A DNA stretch of 64,000 nucleotides from Niebla homalea (GCA_019925105.1 JAHGAU010000013.1:868001-932000); one strand, 5' to 3'. Shown: positions 23,870 through 37,060, counted from the stretch's first letter. Notes: generated by a model from the letters alone, not told the origin. Made by a program: numbers and translations.

Positions 23870-26800
23870 AGCGAAAACTCTTGGCAGTGCATGGCTTGTG
23901 GTAAATTGCCCCTCTCATGTCGACATCTTCTTGCATGATCCTTGGTACTGACCTTCATTAGTGTCTAGCAACTTTTCGAGCGGTCCGCGTCGCTCGTTGG
24001 GCTACTTTTCCTCTTATGGACAGGGCTGATCTCTAGATGAAGAGGGTTATGTACAGTAAGGCTGGCTTGGATCTCCAACATTTCGCTGTCCAGGCTGGTC
24101 TGTGGGTGACCGGACTTAACCGAGGAGTATCCGAAGACAGATTGAGAAGGACATGAGGCGAAGTCAAGACCTATATCTTTCAGTTCGAGCTTATGTTACT
24201 TGGGTCTGCTGTTTTTGATATCATTTAATACGTTGCTATTCATTCCCATTTCCCGGTATTGCATTCAGCATACTAGGGGCGATAATAAAAATTGTAGAAT
24301 CTTCAATAAACGTCTTTTATTGATAGGCATTGCTGTTGTAATTCTTGAAAGAACAACCATATTATCTCTATTAATTCATTGCTTAGTATTAACAAGGTAG
24401 CGACACCACGGAAGCCTCTCCGATTTGTGGAGGGCGCTTCAATCCAACTTCGGTTATTTTAGGTGGTAGCTAATGGGGCAGATGGGTGTCAAGCATGGCC
24501 TGGGATGGACGGAGCGGTTACTTAGGACGTAGGGTCTCGTAGCCAAACACGAGGATCGTAGTGGTAGCAATGGGAGCACGTGAGGAGCAGGCCTCGCTTC
24601 AGGTGCAGGGAGTGAGCGATGAAGACCTGCTTCAAATGCCGAACGCGGTAGTTTTGGGTGGAAGTCATGGGAGCACGTGGGGTTTTGGCGTCGCTTTAGG
24701 TCCATGAGGTGCTCGCTTGAGACGCGGCGGTCTTTTTGGGCCGGTTGTCGGAGGAGCTTATGTTTTTACATGAGCCGCGGGGAAGCAATCGTTGGTAGGC
24801 TTGGCAAAGAAGTGTGAATGTTTATGGCCGTCACGATGTCCGATATGCAGTTCCGAGGGTCGGTGACAAAAATGATTTTCCGTCGTTGATTTTTGCGGAT
24901 TTGATTGCATTACCGTCGTTTACCAACACAACGAAGTCCCAAAAATCTGGAAAAAATCCAAAATTATATCCAGTATCTCAAGATCTCAATTCTTCAATTC
25001 CAAAGAGTTTGAATGAGTTTTGACCTTGCCCATTGGACACACTTTTGACAACCGTGAGCGGGACTATTCCGAAAAGTGGAAAATCACTTTTGTCACCGCT
25101 TGTCCCCCATGAAATTGGTCGGGCTCAACACTACACGCTCATCCGCTATCGGCATTCCAAACACTAACCCCTTCAGCGTCCGCTTACTCACGCCCAATGC
25201 CTCAATGGAGCTTCGAGCTGAACGCCACTAAGTGGTGCTGTCTTGGGCCCTGCCGTCGGCCCGCACGGAGCAGCGTATGCTTGATTTTAGTGGAGGAATG
25301 CTGTCCACCCTCACCTCCTTTTATGTACATTATGACGCAGCATTCTCTCCGACTTCGCTTTTCGCAGCCGTGTGACTTGTCATTCGGGTGTTGCTATCGT
25401 AATTGGAATTTTCCACCAATTACAGCCATTGAATTAGTCGCTCATGCATCCCACATCATGCAAACGGAGGCTACATTTACGTATGGCTCGACGAAGTCCC
25501 TGAATCTTCATGCTGCAGGATGGGATTTGCGGTGTGATATGAGGGGATATCTAGTGATCGACCGCGATCGTGGAAATCTTGCCCTTGAATGTGCCCGGTG
25601 TGATAGCCACTAGCCTTGCTGTAATGAAATTGATGGCGTGGTCCGCTTCAATGCCACTACCGCGGCTTCCCAGATATGTACCCCTTTTGTTCATCGCATA
25701 ATGCCTTATAAGACCCTTGAGCAAGAGCAAGCTACCTGGAGGCATTCTCTAATTTCCACCTCTTCAGTTTCTGACCCCCGAAATTGCTACAAATATATTT
25801 CGTACTTTGAATTTGCGAATTCCGTCAATTGCTCGCTGTCCATGGCGGATGCAATTAGTCCTCACCAGTCTACTATGACGTGACGTCCTTTGTTATGCTT
25901 GCAGTACCTCGGACTGCTGAAGATTGTGGACGAGGTCCATAGGGATGGTATCGTACAAGGTTGCTATCGCCACCCTCAATATTCCTCAATATCTCACACA
26001 GCCCAGGATATTTTGAAAGTACGGAAAGAGTGCATTCCACCATAGATGGTGGAATGACTCTCCCCAAGCCCTGGAGTGATGTTATTCGGCATATGACAAG
26101 GATAAATATGTTTAGCCTTCTTGTTCGGGTACAACCGAGACGATGCTCGTACCTTTGGAACACGTCGACCTGCTTGACCGGGAATCTCGTCCCTTCTATT
26201 GTCAGGGAGACCTCTATTTATTAAGTGTCCAGCGAGAGCTACCCTGCTTAAGGCAAGATAATCGACGAAGTAGCAATTTCCACCAGCACCAAGGAGTTCA
26301 CGATGGAAGCCGAAAAGGTCGAGGACATCTTAGGACCTTGCTAAAAAAAGAAAGATGTCTGGGGAAACTGGAGCTTGTAGGTATAGAAGAAAAGAAAAAT
26401 CTCTTTACCGTAAATTTGTACTCCTATACCACTATGGATACCGTGAGACTTACGAACACGGCTACAGAAGTGTAAGGGTTTCTGCGCTTTCAGTTGACCG
26501 TAAACGTACTATATATCAATGTAAGCGTAAAAGCATCAACAAAGATAACCTGTTTAACAAGACTGATTATTCTGCTTCGCTCTCAGTAGAGTCTTGAGTG
26601 AGACTCCGTAGCGTACGAGGAATGTTGGATCATAGCCCGCCAGTGCAGAGGTTTGTTAATGAATGAGCTATCCTGTTTCCAGACTCCAAACGTTCTGTGT
26701 CAACACCGCTCGCACCTTAGTCATAGGGCTCGGTCACCGGGATTTCTTGTGGGTCGATCTACTGCAGTGACGAATCGTTGCAGATCAGAGCTTCAAGACC

Positions 26801-27523
26801 AAGGAATGACGTACCTGCCGTCGTCAGCAAAAGACCCTGTAGGGTACCGTCTATTTCCGGCTTTATTTTCAGCATACCTACTCAGGCGTGCGAACACTGC
26901 TGTTCAGCTGTGCAATACGATGTGATCGAGTCCGTGGGGCCCAAGTCATTAATGAACACCTTAGAGAATGTAGAGATACCGAAGGCAAATAATCCTGTAA
27001 CTCCTTTGCTAGACCCAAGTCATTGCAATCTAGGTTCAATGACCCACCGTCCTCAGCGTGCGTTCCTTCATGTCATACAAATCAGGTCCCTGCAGCAGCA
27101 TTGCTGCGATTACCTTGCTTTAAGTGGGGTTCCTGCCAAGTGCTGCTGACTGCATTCATGATACAATCTTCTTTCGACCAATTGATATGGTCTCTACACC
27201 GCCCTCGATACACTAAATCGCATTATGCATATTGATCCCACAGAAATGCACTACCTAGACCCACAATGACCTAGGGTTAAAGCCATTGCAGAGACCTCGA
27301 CATTAGGTGCGGCCAGACCATGACTTATGATCTGTTACGGTCGTCAGAGTTCATCTAGGGTTTGTCAGTTTAGGTGCAGGCATGGTGGTATGTGGTCTTG
27401 CATGACATATATCCACTCGTACCTAACTACCAGAACCGGAATTTGACCCAACTATCTGGCCAAGCTATCAAACCAAGTATTCTTTCTAGGTGAGGTGGGT
27501 AATTGTTGGTAGTTCTGGCCATT
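23870..27523. other. Gene-poor region
   Basis: About 3.6 kb without a supported gene. Locally AT-rich around 24200-24400 and 26340-26600. It contains one hairpin-forming inverted repeat at 26027-26061. The ORFs present (up to 138 codons) lack motifs. Confidence 0.5.
26027..26061. repeat. Near-perfect hairpin
   Basis: Arms 26027-26041 and 26048-26061 (core CATTCCACC / GGTGGAATG) pair with one unpaired base around a 6-base loop (ATAGAT). There is no T-run that would make it a Pol III terminator. Role unknown. Confidence 0.8.
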
Positions 27524-29091
27524 ATGGTGCGCACCAGGCGCAATTGGACGTCAGAGGAGGACGCCCTCCTGCGACATGTAGTCGGCAATGGTAGGCTCGG
27601 TGATCCGGCCCTATTGTCGGAGAGCCAGTATACTCCTTCTTTACCTCCTCCGTAAGTGCTGATTGATCGTAGCGTTGGCCGAGTCACGCCCACTTCTATG
27701 GCGAGAGTTGGCCAAATCCGTTCCCGGTCGATCAAATAAAGATTGCCGCAGGAGATGGTGGAATAGTCTGGCAGATAGCACAGCCAAAGGCTCGTGGTCA
27801 GCAGAGGAGGATGAGCTCCTGATTGAGGCTGTGCGGAGATATGGCACGAGTTGGAGTCACGTCGCGCGAGCGGTCAGATCGAGGAACTCTGACCAATGCT
27901 CGAGTCATTGGAGCCAGGTGCTGGATCCTGGAATCAATTTCTGTGACTGGACTACCAAAGAGGTTTTGGCTATTGGTCTCGGTTCAATATCGTGGTCGTT
28001 GACAGCTTCTAGGATGATCAATTACTCCATGCAGTCCTCACTCATGGAACCAACTGGTCTACGATCTCAACATTCCACGTGCCCAAAAGAACTACGCTCG
28101 CACTGAAGAACCGTTACTCTACCTTGCGCATGAGACATGAAAATGGCAGCAGACCCCGGCAGCATGCTACTAATAGGGCACATATGGTTTCTTTGCCTAG
28201 CTCGGGGGGTGTTTTAACCGCATCTAGGAAACGGACGCGGACAGCTGGAAAGATGAATAACCGACCCATTAGAGAGATGGTGGAAAACGAAATAGGAGAA
28301 GTAAATGACGAGGAAGACGATGATGAAGGAGATGATGATGAAGACGATGTAGATGAGGATGACGACGATGACGAGGAGGAAGAAAGTGGGAACGAGGACA
28401 ATAACGATCATACTATCTCTCGAGGCCGGTCAGATACTGCTTGTAAGCGAGCAGATATAGGCAAAGTTGGCTTGCACGCAAAAGACTCAAATACGACAAC
28501 ATCTGGTATCTGGGAACCTGATCAGAACGGCTTTTTCGCGCCCAATTCTTCCTACAGCGAGACGATTCCATTTTCTCTGGGCAATTGGGCAAACAACACG
28601 GCGGACAACGGAAGCTGCCACAACTCATATTCTTATAATCCTCCGTCACTGTTCTCAGATCCTGGGAAGGATTTCCTAGCCAACATCCCTAACTCAGGAG
28701 TGATAAGCGCGAACGCACCTTATCCTGCCTACGGTATTTCCTCATCAAGCTGTCTCCCTGTAGCTTCAAACAGCCTACTAAATTGTCTTCTGGTGCAGAT
28801 GGAATGGACACTACTTTCTCCTCCTCGCAAGGGTATCCCAATCTAAACAAAGCGGTATCGGAACCCAGCACCAATGGCACACTTGCGGGAATAGAGCCTA
28901 GTCCCCCACAGGGCTCCAATGAAGTTGCGTCAAGTCCTACGAATCATGAACATCCATCGACTACCTATCAAGTGTCTATCAACATGAGTTGCACAGGAAC
29001 ACAGCTGGCGAGTGTTATGGCTGGTATTGCTGGCGCCGGAACAGGAGTGACCCTTAAAATCGACCCAAAGGCATACCAGATCTCTGAATGA
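27524..29091 (+). CDS. Three-repeat Myb DNA-binding protein
   Basis: Exons 27524-27590, 27673-27962, 28013-28699 and 28774-29091; product 453 aa. Three SANT/Myb repeats are visible: about 7-57 (NWTSEEDALL...KDCRRRWW), 65-111 (GSWSAEEDELL...DQCSSHW) and 115-165 (DWTTKEDDQLL...LKNRYSTL), with the expected spaced Trp/aromatic residues and R-x-RW-type ends. Repeat 1 is split by the first intron and repeat 3 by the second. An acidic run (EEDDDEGDDDEDDVDEDDDD) follows at about 215-260, and a conserved-looking C-terminus (CTGTQLASVMAGIAGAG) closes the protein. The family comprises nuclear regulators and chromatin-associated factors. The last intron (28700-28773, GTGATA...ACAG) is the weakest part of the model. 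Lying next to the metabolic cluster, it could regulate it, but nothing in the sequence proves this. Confidence 0.85.
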
Positions 29092-31032
29092 ACATTTATA
29101 CTACTTTTCGTGATGCATCTCAACCTCATATTGGATTCGTCAAGTGAACTCGTATCTCATTTCGACAATGTCAAGAGGCAAGGTTCCAAGTGATCATTGA
29201 CTGACTGCATGGAGCCAAAACCCTTCGCCGACCGTATTCCCGATAAGTCTTAGGCTAGAAGACCAAGTTAGGTTTTAAAGGACTCTAGACTTCCAATCTA
29301 CATCATGATATGGACATATCATCTGCCATTACCAGTAACAAAGATGCATTAATCACGACACCCTTACTACACTTTAGGCGAGAACAATGTCCAGGCCTCG
29401 AGACTAGGACGATCATGCCTTGCGGGTTGTGCTAAGTAACATCCTCAGCCGCCACGGGTGCTTCATGAAACTTTGTGCCCGTGCCCCAGTTTCTGTCTTC
29501 CCGCCGCTGAGCCGGAAGATTATTGTCTTTGCAGTGTACACCGGCTTGTGCATTTTATAGAAATCTCACTCTATGAGATCATTGATCCCCTCTTGTTAGA
29601 ATAAAGCCTAAGATCTTCCTAGACTGCCTTCTTAACTCCCTTGGGCTTCAATCAACATTGGTCGCTTACGCTTGGTCCCGTTCGTGGTGACGTTCAGCAA
29701 TGTCCAGAATCTGAGGGCTTTTTCACGAATTGGTTGGTACATAGTCAAATGAATAGGAGGCGGGGAGGTATCGCGGCAAACAAGAATCTCAAGTCTGAGG
29801 AATTCTCTTCATCCTCCAAGCTGGGCTATGGGAGACTTGAGCCTCTCCATCACTCCGATAAAACTTATCTTTCTTAGCGGTCATTACTCGTCAGGGAGGC
29901 ACGAGTGCAAGTACACAAGGTTGATTGAGGCCCGAAATTTGGTTGAAGAGCTTGTTAGCCGTAAGAATATGCTTGAGGAAACGAAAATCTGAGGCTCGGA
30001 CGTCGGACATAAGGTCTCGCCCAATAGTACTTAACGTAGGCCTATCCTGTGACGAAACCCTACTCGCGATGCTCAAGTCATGAATCTCTTCATCCACCAT
30101 TTTATCCCTTCCCGCCTAAGGATCTGTCACACGCATAGGTATATCAGTGTGGATGAAAGTGTTTTGCATAGGATACAGAAATCTATCTGCATGAAATACC
30201 CAGGTGGTCTGGGATGTACGGCGAGGTGATGATATCTACAGTGTCATGAGATACCACCCACCACCATGCCTACTCCTAGGCTGACAGGATCCTTACTCTT
30301 CACCTCTCCGCAGTACGCCATCGTGAACAGGCCTACCTGATATCTGGGCTCTCTTCCATCCTATGAGAAAGACTACTGCTGTCATCAGCCTGCTTGCTCT
30401 TGCCAGTGGGTGGAACCCTTGGGTGAAATGCTCAAACGACCTGGAACAGAGCAGACCCACTTTACGGTCAGCGCCTTGCTCTCCAACCCCAAGTGCGAAT
30501 GCAAATGACTATCCGCGTCTTTACCAAGCTTGCACGAGACAGTCTCTTCTCACCACGAGCAGGCGGAATGGATGGTAGTATTCCGAAGGAGGCGTTACAG
30601 AATTCGCAAATTTTGCACCAATCACCACCGGTAGCTCCGTGTGAGCCTCTTCTAAGTCTCGCATACGCGTCCCGCAAACCTTGCATAAGCCACGTGGGAT
30701 CGGAGCAATAGCTAAACAGAGTTGCATCGAGTCAGCCACGCTTAGGCTTCAGGGGCGACGCTAGGCTGACGAAGCTGCGATGCCGTTCCCTCAACCGTAC
30801 GCAGCACTGCTGAATCTCACGTTTTGCAGATCGCTCATGCTTTGCCACGTGAATGCCGAGGGGTCAATCTACAGGATGTCTGTGTGTGGAATATTTAAAT
30901 CCTTTCCACTGCCTAGGATCTTTTGCGTATCTTGTCAACCCTGTAGCACTCTGCGATCATTTTGCATCAGCACACGTCATTATATCGAAGAATTATTCCT
31001 TTCAACGTCCTGGTTCCTAATATATAACGTTA
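29092..31032. other. Intergenic; probable promoter of the GMC gene
   Basis: No supported gene in 1.9 kb. An ATATTTAAAT element at about 30890, roughly 140 bp before the GMC start, could serve as a TATA-like signal. Confidence 0.45.
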
Positions 31033-33283
31033 ATGGCGATTCTGCCGGTATCACCTCGAGAAGTTTTGCTACTCGCAGCGACCTTTTCGAGCTTCTATAG
31101 CAATCCTGTATCCGCTAGCCCGCATACTTTGCGGTCTACCAACCAGTCAGATCCTCACCAGAGCCTTGAGCGTACATATGACTATGTTGTTGTTGGCGGT
31201 GGTCCCGGGGGTCTGGTCACCGCCAATCGCCTGACGGAGGACCCAAATGTCCATGTTGCTGTCATTGAGGCGGGCTCTTGGCCAGAAGACCTGACAGGAA
31301 ACTTGACAGAGGTTCCAGGCTATAATGGAGTCTTCGATGTGAAAGCTGCGAACTCGACGCGGTCTGGGATTGATTGGGGGTTCGATACAACACCACAAAC
31401 AGCAAGCTTCCATCATTCATTTGGGTTCAGCACCTAATAGCATAGAATCGCTGGCTGACTTCCTCGCTCAGGGCATAAACAATCAGATCCAAGCTTACCC
31501 TCGTGGAAAAGTTGTAGGTTCTCCCTTTGTGATCCTAGAATCAGTTGAGGGCAATGTCCTAACGGCGCTTAAGCTTGGCGGTAGCTCAAACCTGAACGCA
31601 ATGGCCTGGTCGGACTCCTGTATTGGCGCATTCGACAAATGGGCCGACGAAGTGGGCGATGATACTTTCAAGTATGACACCGTGTCCAAGTACTACAGAA
31701 AGGCCATGAACTTTACCCCTCCTGCCAACACCAGATTTACCAACGCTACTCCTTCGTACAACCCAGCGCTTGTGTCGCAAGGGGGTCCACTAGACGTAAC
31801 ATATCCAGCATATGCAAACAGCTGGAGTACATGGGTGGCAGTCGCAATGGAGGCGATTGGTATCAAGAATACGGATACCTTTATTAATGGAGCCTTAAAC
31901 GGCTCCGCTTGGCATACGAATACGATCGATCACACGACGGGTATCCGTGCATCTGCCGATAGGGCCTACCTCCGACCTTATACACAGCGACCCAACCTGG
32001 CTTTATTCAATGGGACTTTAGCCGAGCGTATTGTGTTCAACGATGATAAAGTGGCCACAGGTGTTGAGGTCACCGTCAGTGGGAATTCATACACACTCAA
32101 GGCGAACAATGAGGTCATCATCTCTGGTGGAGCTTTTCAATCGCCACAGCTCTTACAGGTCTCGGGTGTTGGACCTGCTGCATTGCTCACAAATCTCAGG
32201 ATTCCCGTGGTCGCAGATCGTCCAGGCGTGGGCCAAAACTTGAATGATCAATTCTTTTTTGGTATCTCGTACCGTGTCAACATACAGACTGGAACCACGC
32301 TTTCCAAGGTGCCATCTGCTGCCATAAGCGTGGAAGACTTCAAAGCTAATGCCACTGGCTTTTTGACGACACCCGGCGGTGAGTATGCTGGATTTGAAAA
32401 GATCCCTCAAGATCTGCGGTCGACATTGTCCGCAGAAACACTTAAGAGTACGTTCGCACCAAGTGCCCGCCCTTCCCATCCTTTAAAATGAAACGTGGTA
32501 TCAAAGAGACCTAACCCCAGTTGTCACAGCCCTAGCAACCTTCCCAGCGGATTGGCCCGAAATCGAATACCTGGTCCTCCCCAACTTCGTAGGCAACGGC
32601 GCCACCTCCCCTGTCCCCACAGATGATTACAACTATGCCACCCTCCTATCCGCTATCATGACCCCAACCTCCGTCGGCAACATCTCCATCATCTCCTCCA
32701 ATATGAGCGACAAACCTCTCATCAACCCTAACTGGCTAACCACGCAGTCTGACATGGAAGTGTCTATTGCCATGTTCAAGCGCCTACGGGATGCTTGGAC
32801 TGTGCCAGAATTTAGAGAAAAATTGACCATTGGTGATGAGTACTACCCTGGACCAGATGTGAAGTCAAACGAGGAAATCGAGCAATTCATACGGTCGAAT
32901 TTGATCCCACTCTATCATGCAAGTGCGACGTGTAAAATGGGAAAAGGAAGTGATGACATGGCGGTGGTGGATAGTCATGGGAAGGTTTTTGGGGTGAAGA
33001 ATTGTGAGTTTTCTACCATCGTGTCGCTCTTGTGCTGGGCTCGACTAGTCGTCAATTGAATGTGAAGCGACACTGTGTGCTGATGTCACTCGGCGAATTA
33101 CAGTGCGCGTTGTCGATGCCTCTGCTTTCCCGTTCCTGGTCCCAGGATACGCTCCCCAGGCTGCTGTCTGTGAGTCACGTTATCTCCTTTCTCCCCAGTG
33201 AGATGGAAAGGAACTTCTGATCTGATGACCGAGCAGATATGTTAGCAGAGAAGATCGCTGATGATATCAAAAATGGGAACTGA
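31033..33283 (+). CDS. Secreted GMC-family FAD oxidoreductase
   Basis: Exons 31033-31401, 31472-31513, 31574-32447, 32521-33003, 33104-33169 and 33237-33283; product 626 aa. It has a signal peptide (about 1-28), the FAD dinucleotide motif YVVVGGGPGGLVTANRL (GxGxxG at 55-60), the GMC signature YPRGKVLGGSSNLNAMAW created by splicing, ISGGAFQSPQLLQVSGVG, the catalytic His in YHASATCKMG (H561) and the terminal VVDASAFPFLVPGYAPQAAV. The family oxidises alcohols or sugars using FAD, either with O2 or as a dehydrogenase; substrate is not readable. The first intron (31402-31471) uses GC instead of GT at its donor and is required to keep the conserved block continuous. The second intron is 60 bp and in frame. 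It sits at the left side of the PKS cluster. Confidence 0.9.
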
Positions 33284-33608
33284 AGCTGTATGTTCGGTTC
33301 ACACATCGATTTCAAAGTGTATGAATACAAGACAGGGTGGACTTGAAGAATTGAATTCTAGAGCGATGTAAGTCAAAAGATTGGAGACTGTAAGATGAGG
33401 CAAACGAAAAAGGCCGAAGACTGAAGGAGTGTGAAATTCGGAACATTATGGATGTTGCATTTTACGGTCATACATCGGCACTTTCTTCTTGTCCTCTCCT
33501 TCGTTGTGGCACGCGCGCTTTTTAGAGCGGATTCTGTCTTTAACAATGATAAAGGGTTTTCTGTCTCTGCTGCTGGTGTTCATAGAAAAATGTACAAGTT
33601 TGATTTTA

Positions 33609-34246
33609 GAATAGAAGGGCTCACCCCCCAACCAGACAAACCCTCCAACCGGACACGCTGAACCCGATTTGGAATTCTTCTTTATTTTATTTTTATTTCT
33701 TGGGCTTCAACCCACTGACTTATTACTCTATAAATACCACTTACAGACCGTCAGTTAGGAGGTCTTGGACAGCGTCAACCTCACTATCACCCTTACCGTC
33801 ACCCTCAATCTCACAGATACACAAACCCTTCCGTAAACTCCTCCGCAAGCCCTTTAACATGAGGCCACGCCTGATCCTTGTATGTCCCTACCGCAATAAG
33901 CCTTGGATCATCGCGTTTTGGTAAAGGGTCTAGTGAAGGGTTTGTTAAAGGGTTCAGTAAAGGGCTTACTGAGGGGGAGGGTACGGGTGAGGGTGAGACT
34001 ATCCATATTCCATCAACTGACGGTCTGTAAGTATCATTTTTAGAGTAACAAGGATGTAATAAGGGGGTTGAAGACTGAGAATAGTCTGAGATCGACCGCC
34101 CTAAAACGAGCCCCGGTAGGCTAGCGTCCGATTATGTAAGCCTACCGGTAGGGCCCTTTTGTGGGTAAGGGACTAGACTGAGAAGATTAAATGAATAATC
34201 CAAATCTGGTTTAACGTGTCCGGTTGGGGGGTGAGCCCTTCTATTC
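33609..34246. mobile_element. Foldback/MITE-like non-autonomous DNA transposon
   Basis: The outermost 25 bases are perfect inverted repeats (GAATAGAAGGGCTCACCCCC followed by CCAACC, and its complement at 34222-34246). They are followed by GGACACG and GATTTGGA, shared on both sides; the left arm carries a small extra segment. A second inverted pair, 33723-33756 versus 34015-34048, matches at 30 of 34 positions. Ends of the form TA-GAAGGG...CCCTTC-TA are compatible with a TA target site, as for Tc1/mariner-pogo elements. The interior has no ORF and contains degenerate CACCCT/AGGGTG repeats plus a hairpin around GCCTACCGG in the right arm. Non-coding, so mobilised in trans if at all. It lies directly between the GMC and metallo-hydrolase genes. 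Confidence 0.75.
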
Positions 34247-34669
34247 CTTGGCATTTCGACCACCCAGATTTCTGTGTAATACTTAGGATATTTCAAATCA
34301 AGTCAGCTTCTGCAAGATATCTGAGGACGTAAATAGACTAGTATAAGGTATTTTCCATGCTTTATATAGAAAGTATTCAGATATCTAGTGAAAACTAAAA
34401 TTCAAAAATCTTGATTTCAAGGAAACGACTACATCGATTTTGAATATGCTAAATGGGCAACCATACTTTTTCAATCAGCTCCCAATTGGTGCTCTGTCTT
34501 CCACCTTAGTTGCCTGATCTTCGAAAGAATACAATAGACAGTGTCAGGAAGTGGGTAAGAGTGATCGCGCCTTTGTCCGCCACAATGAACTTTTCTTGCA
34601 CTTCAACACCTGCGTCGCCCGTCATCCCTTTTCTCTCCCCAACCCCCTTTGGCCGCGACCTGCAGATTT

Positions 34670-35887
34670 TCACCACCCCTTAAGCTCCTCCCCTTTTTGT
34701 TGCAATGCGCCCTTAAATTCCCGACAGAACAACCATCTCGTATCCTTTTTTGATCCCAGCTTCCTCCAGCCGTTGATCTTTTCTGGAAACAGGGGCACCT
34801 GTTCTCTCAGACTTAAGTCATGCGCCAGCACTACAAACACTTCCGGGTTAGCGTCTAGCTCCTGGATTTTCCGCACTGTCTCCATCGCCGCGCCATGGTC
34901 TGTGAAAAGCGCGCTGTTGGCCACTTCGAAAAAGGGTGTGGTCGGGCTTTGTTCGAGACTGAGGGTTTGAAGGATAGTGCCGGGACATGAGCTTGGAGCC
35001 TTATCTGCTGTGTCAGCCGAGGAGAGCGGTGATGGCGTGATGGAACGTGGTAGGGGCAGGTATTTGGTAGGCCTCAGGATACCCGGATGATGGCACGCGT
35101 CCGCGCCCATGAAGACGAAAGATGCCGGAGTCGCTGTGGTCCGCGCAAGCCCGCAGAGATGGCCCCGGGCGTGACCGGGGGCGTCCAGTAGGTAGAAGGA
35201 TCCATCGCCGAAGAAATCGAAGGCGTCGAAGCGGCCGATCTTGAGCGGGTTGGCGGAGAAGTTAATTTCTCGCACTTTTCGACCCGCGATGTCGCTATCA
35301 AGCACGCCAGCGTCCGGGTCTGTTGGCCACCCGGGCCACGACAGACCGTGCACACCTGGACCAACGACAAGTTCGGTGCTGGGCGGGAAGGTCGAAGGAT
35401 CGCCCGTATGGTCGAAGTGGTTGTGTGACCAGATGACGGATGTGATGTCTGCGCTGCGAATGTTGAGGTTTTTGCTGTTTGCGGAGTCGAGGACCGAGGC
35501 TACAGAGGAGCCAGGGGTGATGGTCGTTGTTGCTTTAACGAGGGAGACTATTTTGGGGGCCAGGTTCTCCCAGTCTTGACGCACGCCTAGATCGAAGGCA
35601 ACCTGGGCTGTGCCATGAGATACTAGGAAACAGTAGATTGGTGCGTTGACGCCGGAGAAGCCTTCCAGGGGGGGTTGCCAGAAGAGTTCGGGGTCGAGGT
35701 GGAGGAGAGTATTCCTGCAGTGGTGAAGAGAGAGAGTCAGGTCTCAGCAGACGAGGAGGAATGTTGTCGGGGATGTTGGGTATGGTATTACGTACGTATC
35801 GATGATCCGTACATCTACTGTGAACGACGATTCGGGTATGTCTAGCAATGGTGGGGATTCAGGGGTTGCAAGGTAGTTTTCGCCCAT
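34670..35887 (-). CDS. Metallo-beta-lactamase-fold hydrolase
   Basis: Exons 35887-35796 and 35714-34670 (intron donor GTACGT, acceptor CTGCAG); product 378 aa. The metal-binding motif is SHNHFDHTGD (H128, H130, D132, H133). Further ligands are likely H212 in DAPGHARGHL, D236 in MGADACHH, and a C-terminal His in VLAHD. These are the features of lactonase/thioesterase-like MBL hydrolases with a dinuclear zinc site. Such enzymes occur in fungal polyketide clusters, where some release chains from PKSs without their own thioesterase. The PKS here has a C-terminal TE, so a lactone- or ester-cleaving role is just as likely. Reads toward the GMC gene. Confidence 0.85.
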
Positions 35888-37060
35888 GGTCGTCAAGGCG
35901 GTTCGGATCAAAGTTGTCAATGCAACGCAGGAATGGACCTGTCCTTCAAGACCAAGTCGAATTGGAATTCTTGAGCGAATGCGATCCGAATACGACTGAT
36001 GAGTACCCCAGTCGAGGACCCTTTCTATTCACACGGGATTACTTGAGGTTGCATAGACGCCCACACTGCTCAGTCAGTGCCCCTCAAAAGTCAAAATAGC
36101 AAGAATTAGCGGACTGATGATGACAGACAAATCGTGGTCTGTCCTATCCGCTTATTGGAAGGCTGCGGTTCAAAGTATAAGATTTCAGGTGTTCATGAGT
36201 TGACACGGGTTGATAGATCTCACATGGTCCTCTAAAGAAACAATAGCAGAAGAACATTATCTAGGTGTACCACCAAGAGCCGGCTATCTCCTAGGAAGGC
36301 TATCCTGTTACACGAACTCGCCATTTCGCTCACAATATGGCCGTTCCAACGCGATTGTGGAACTCGGTGCAGGACGTCTCAAATGTCCATACGATGGAGC
36401 TGCGCAACACTTTACAGGGACCATCTTACTGGTGGAGCTCAGGTGGCCGTGACCTTGCAACATTGTCCATGAAGTCAATCACCCAGAAATCGCTCAACGC
36501 AGCTTTCTCAGCTTCTATTGGACTGTAATCTGTCCCCAATTAGGTGGAAAACCCGATGCAGCCTCCACCAAAAGCGCGGTGGAAATAGGTGATAAAGGGC
36601 GGTATTTGCCTATATTCGAGCCATCCGTGTGCATGCTGTGCGCGATATAATGCAAATGGAAGATGGCGTGTTTGATCTGACTATGTGACCGTCACGTTGT
36701 GACGCGAAGCTGACAAGAACATTTACTCGGGGTTCATCACGTTGTAGTGGCGGACTATTTCTAGCCTCGGCACAGCCTTACTATCACATAACCTACATTC
36801 AGGAGAAGTCCACGGTCTCTAGGAGATGTCTCATGATAGGATCATAGCGTATCATTGACGACTCTGACCTCCTGTTCTGATTACATGATGGGCGATGACT
36901 AGTGGTATGTCTGTTTCACCACTGAAGAGTGATTATGATGGTAGTCCAACCTTCTATTGGCGTCTTCTTGGACTCAGAGGAGGTTGAGATACTGGTCACA
37001 TGTGCATATCCACAACAGGACCGCTCGGATACGTATGGCTTGCTGAGTGATATTGCCCTT
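35888..37060. other. Intergenic
   Basis: 1.2 kb upstream of the metallo-hydrolase with no supported gene; only short ORFs. Confidence 0.5.

Noticed and set aside
28114..28401. Poly-Ser minus-strand ORF
   Set aside because: Antisense of the acidic Asp/Glu codons of the Myb gene.
31514..31573. Insertion of 20 residues in the GMC signature
   Set aside because: A 60-bp in-frame intron with GTAGGT donor; removal restores RGKVLGGSSN.
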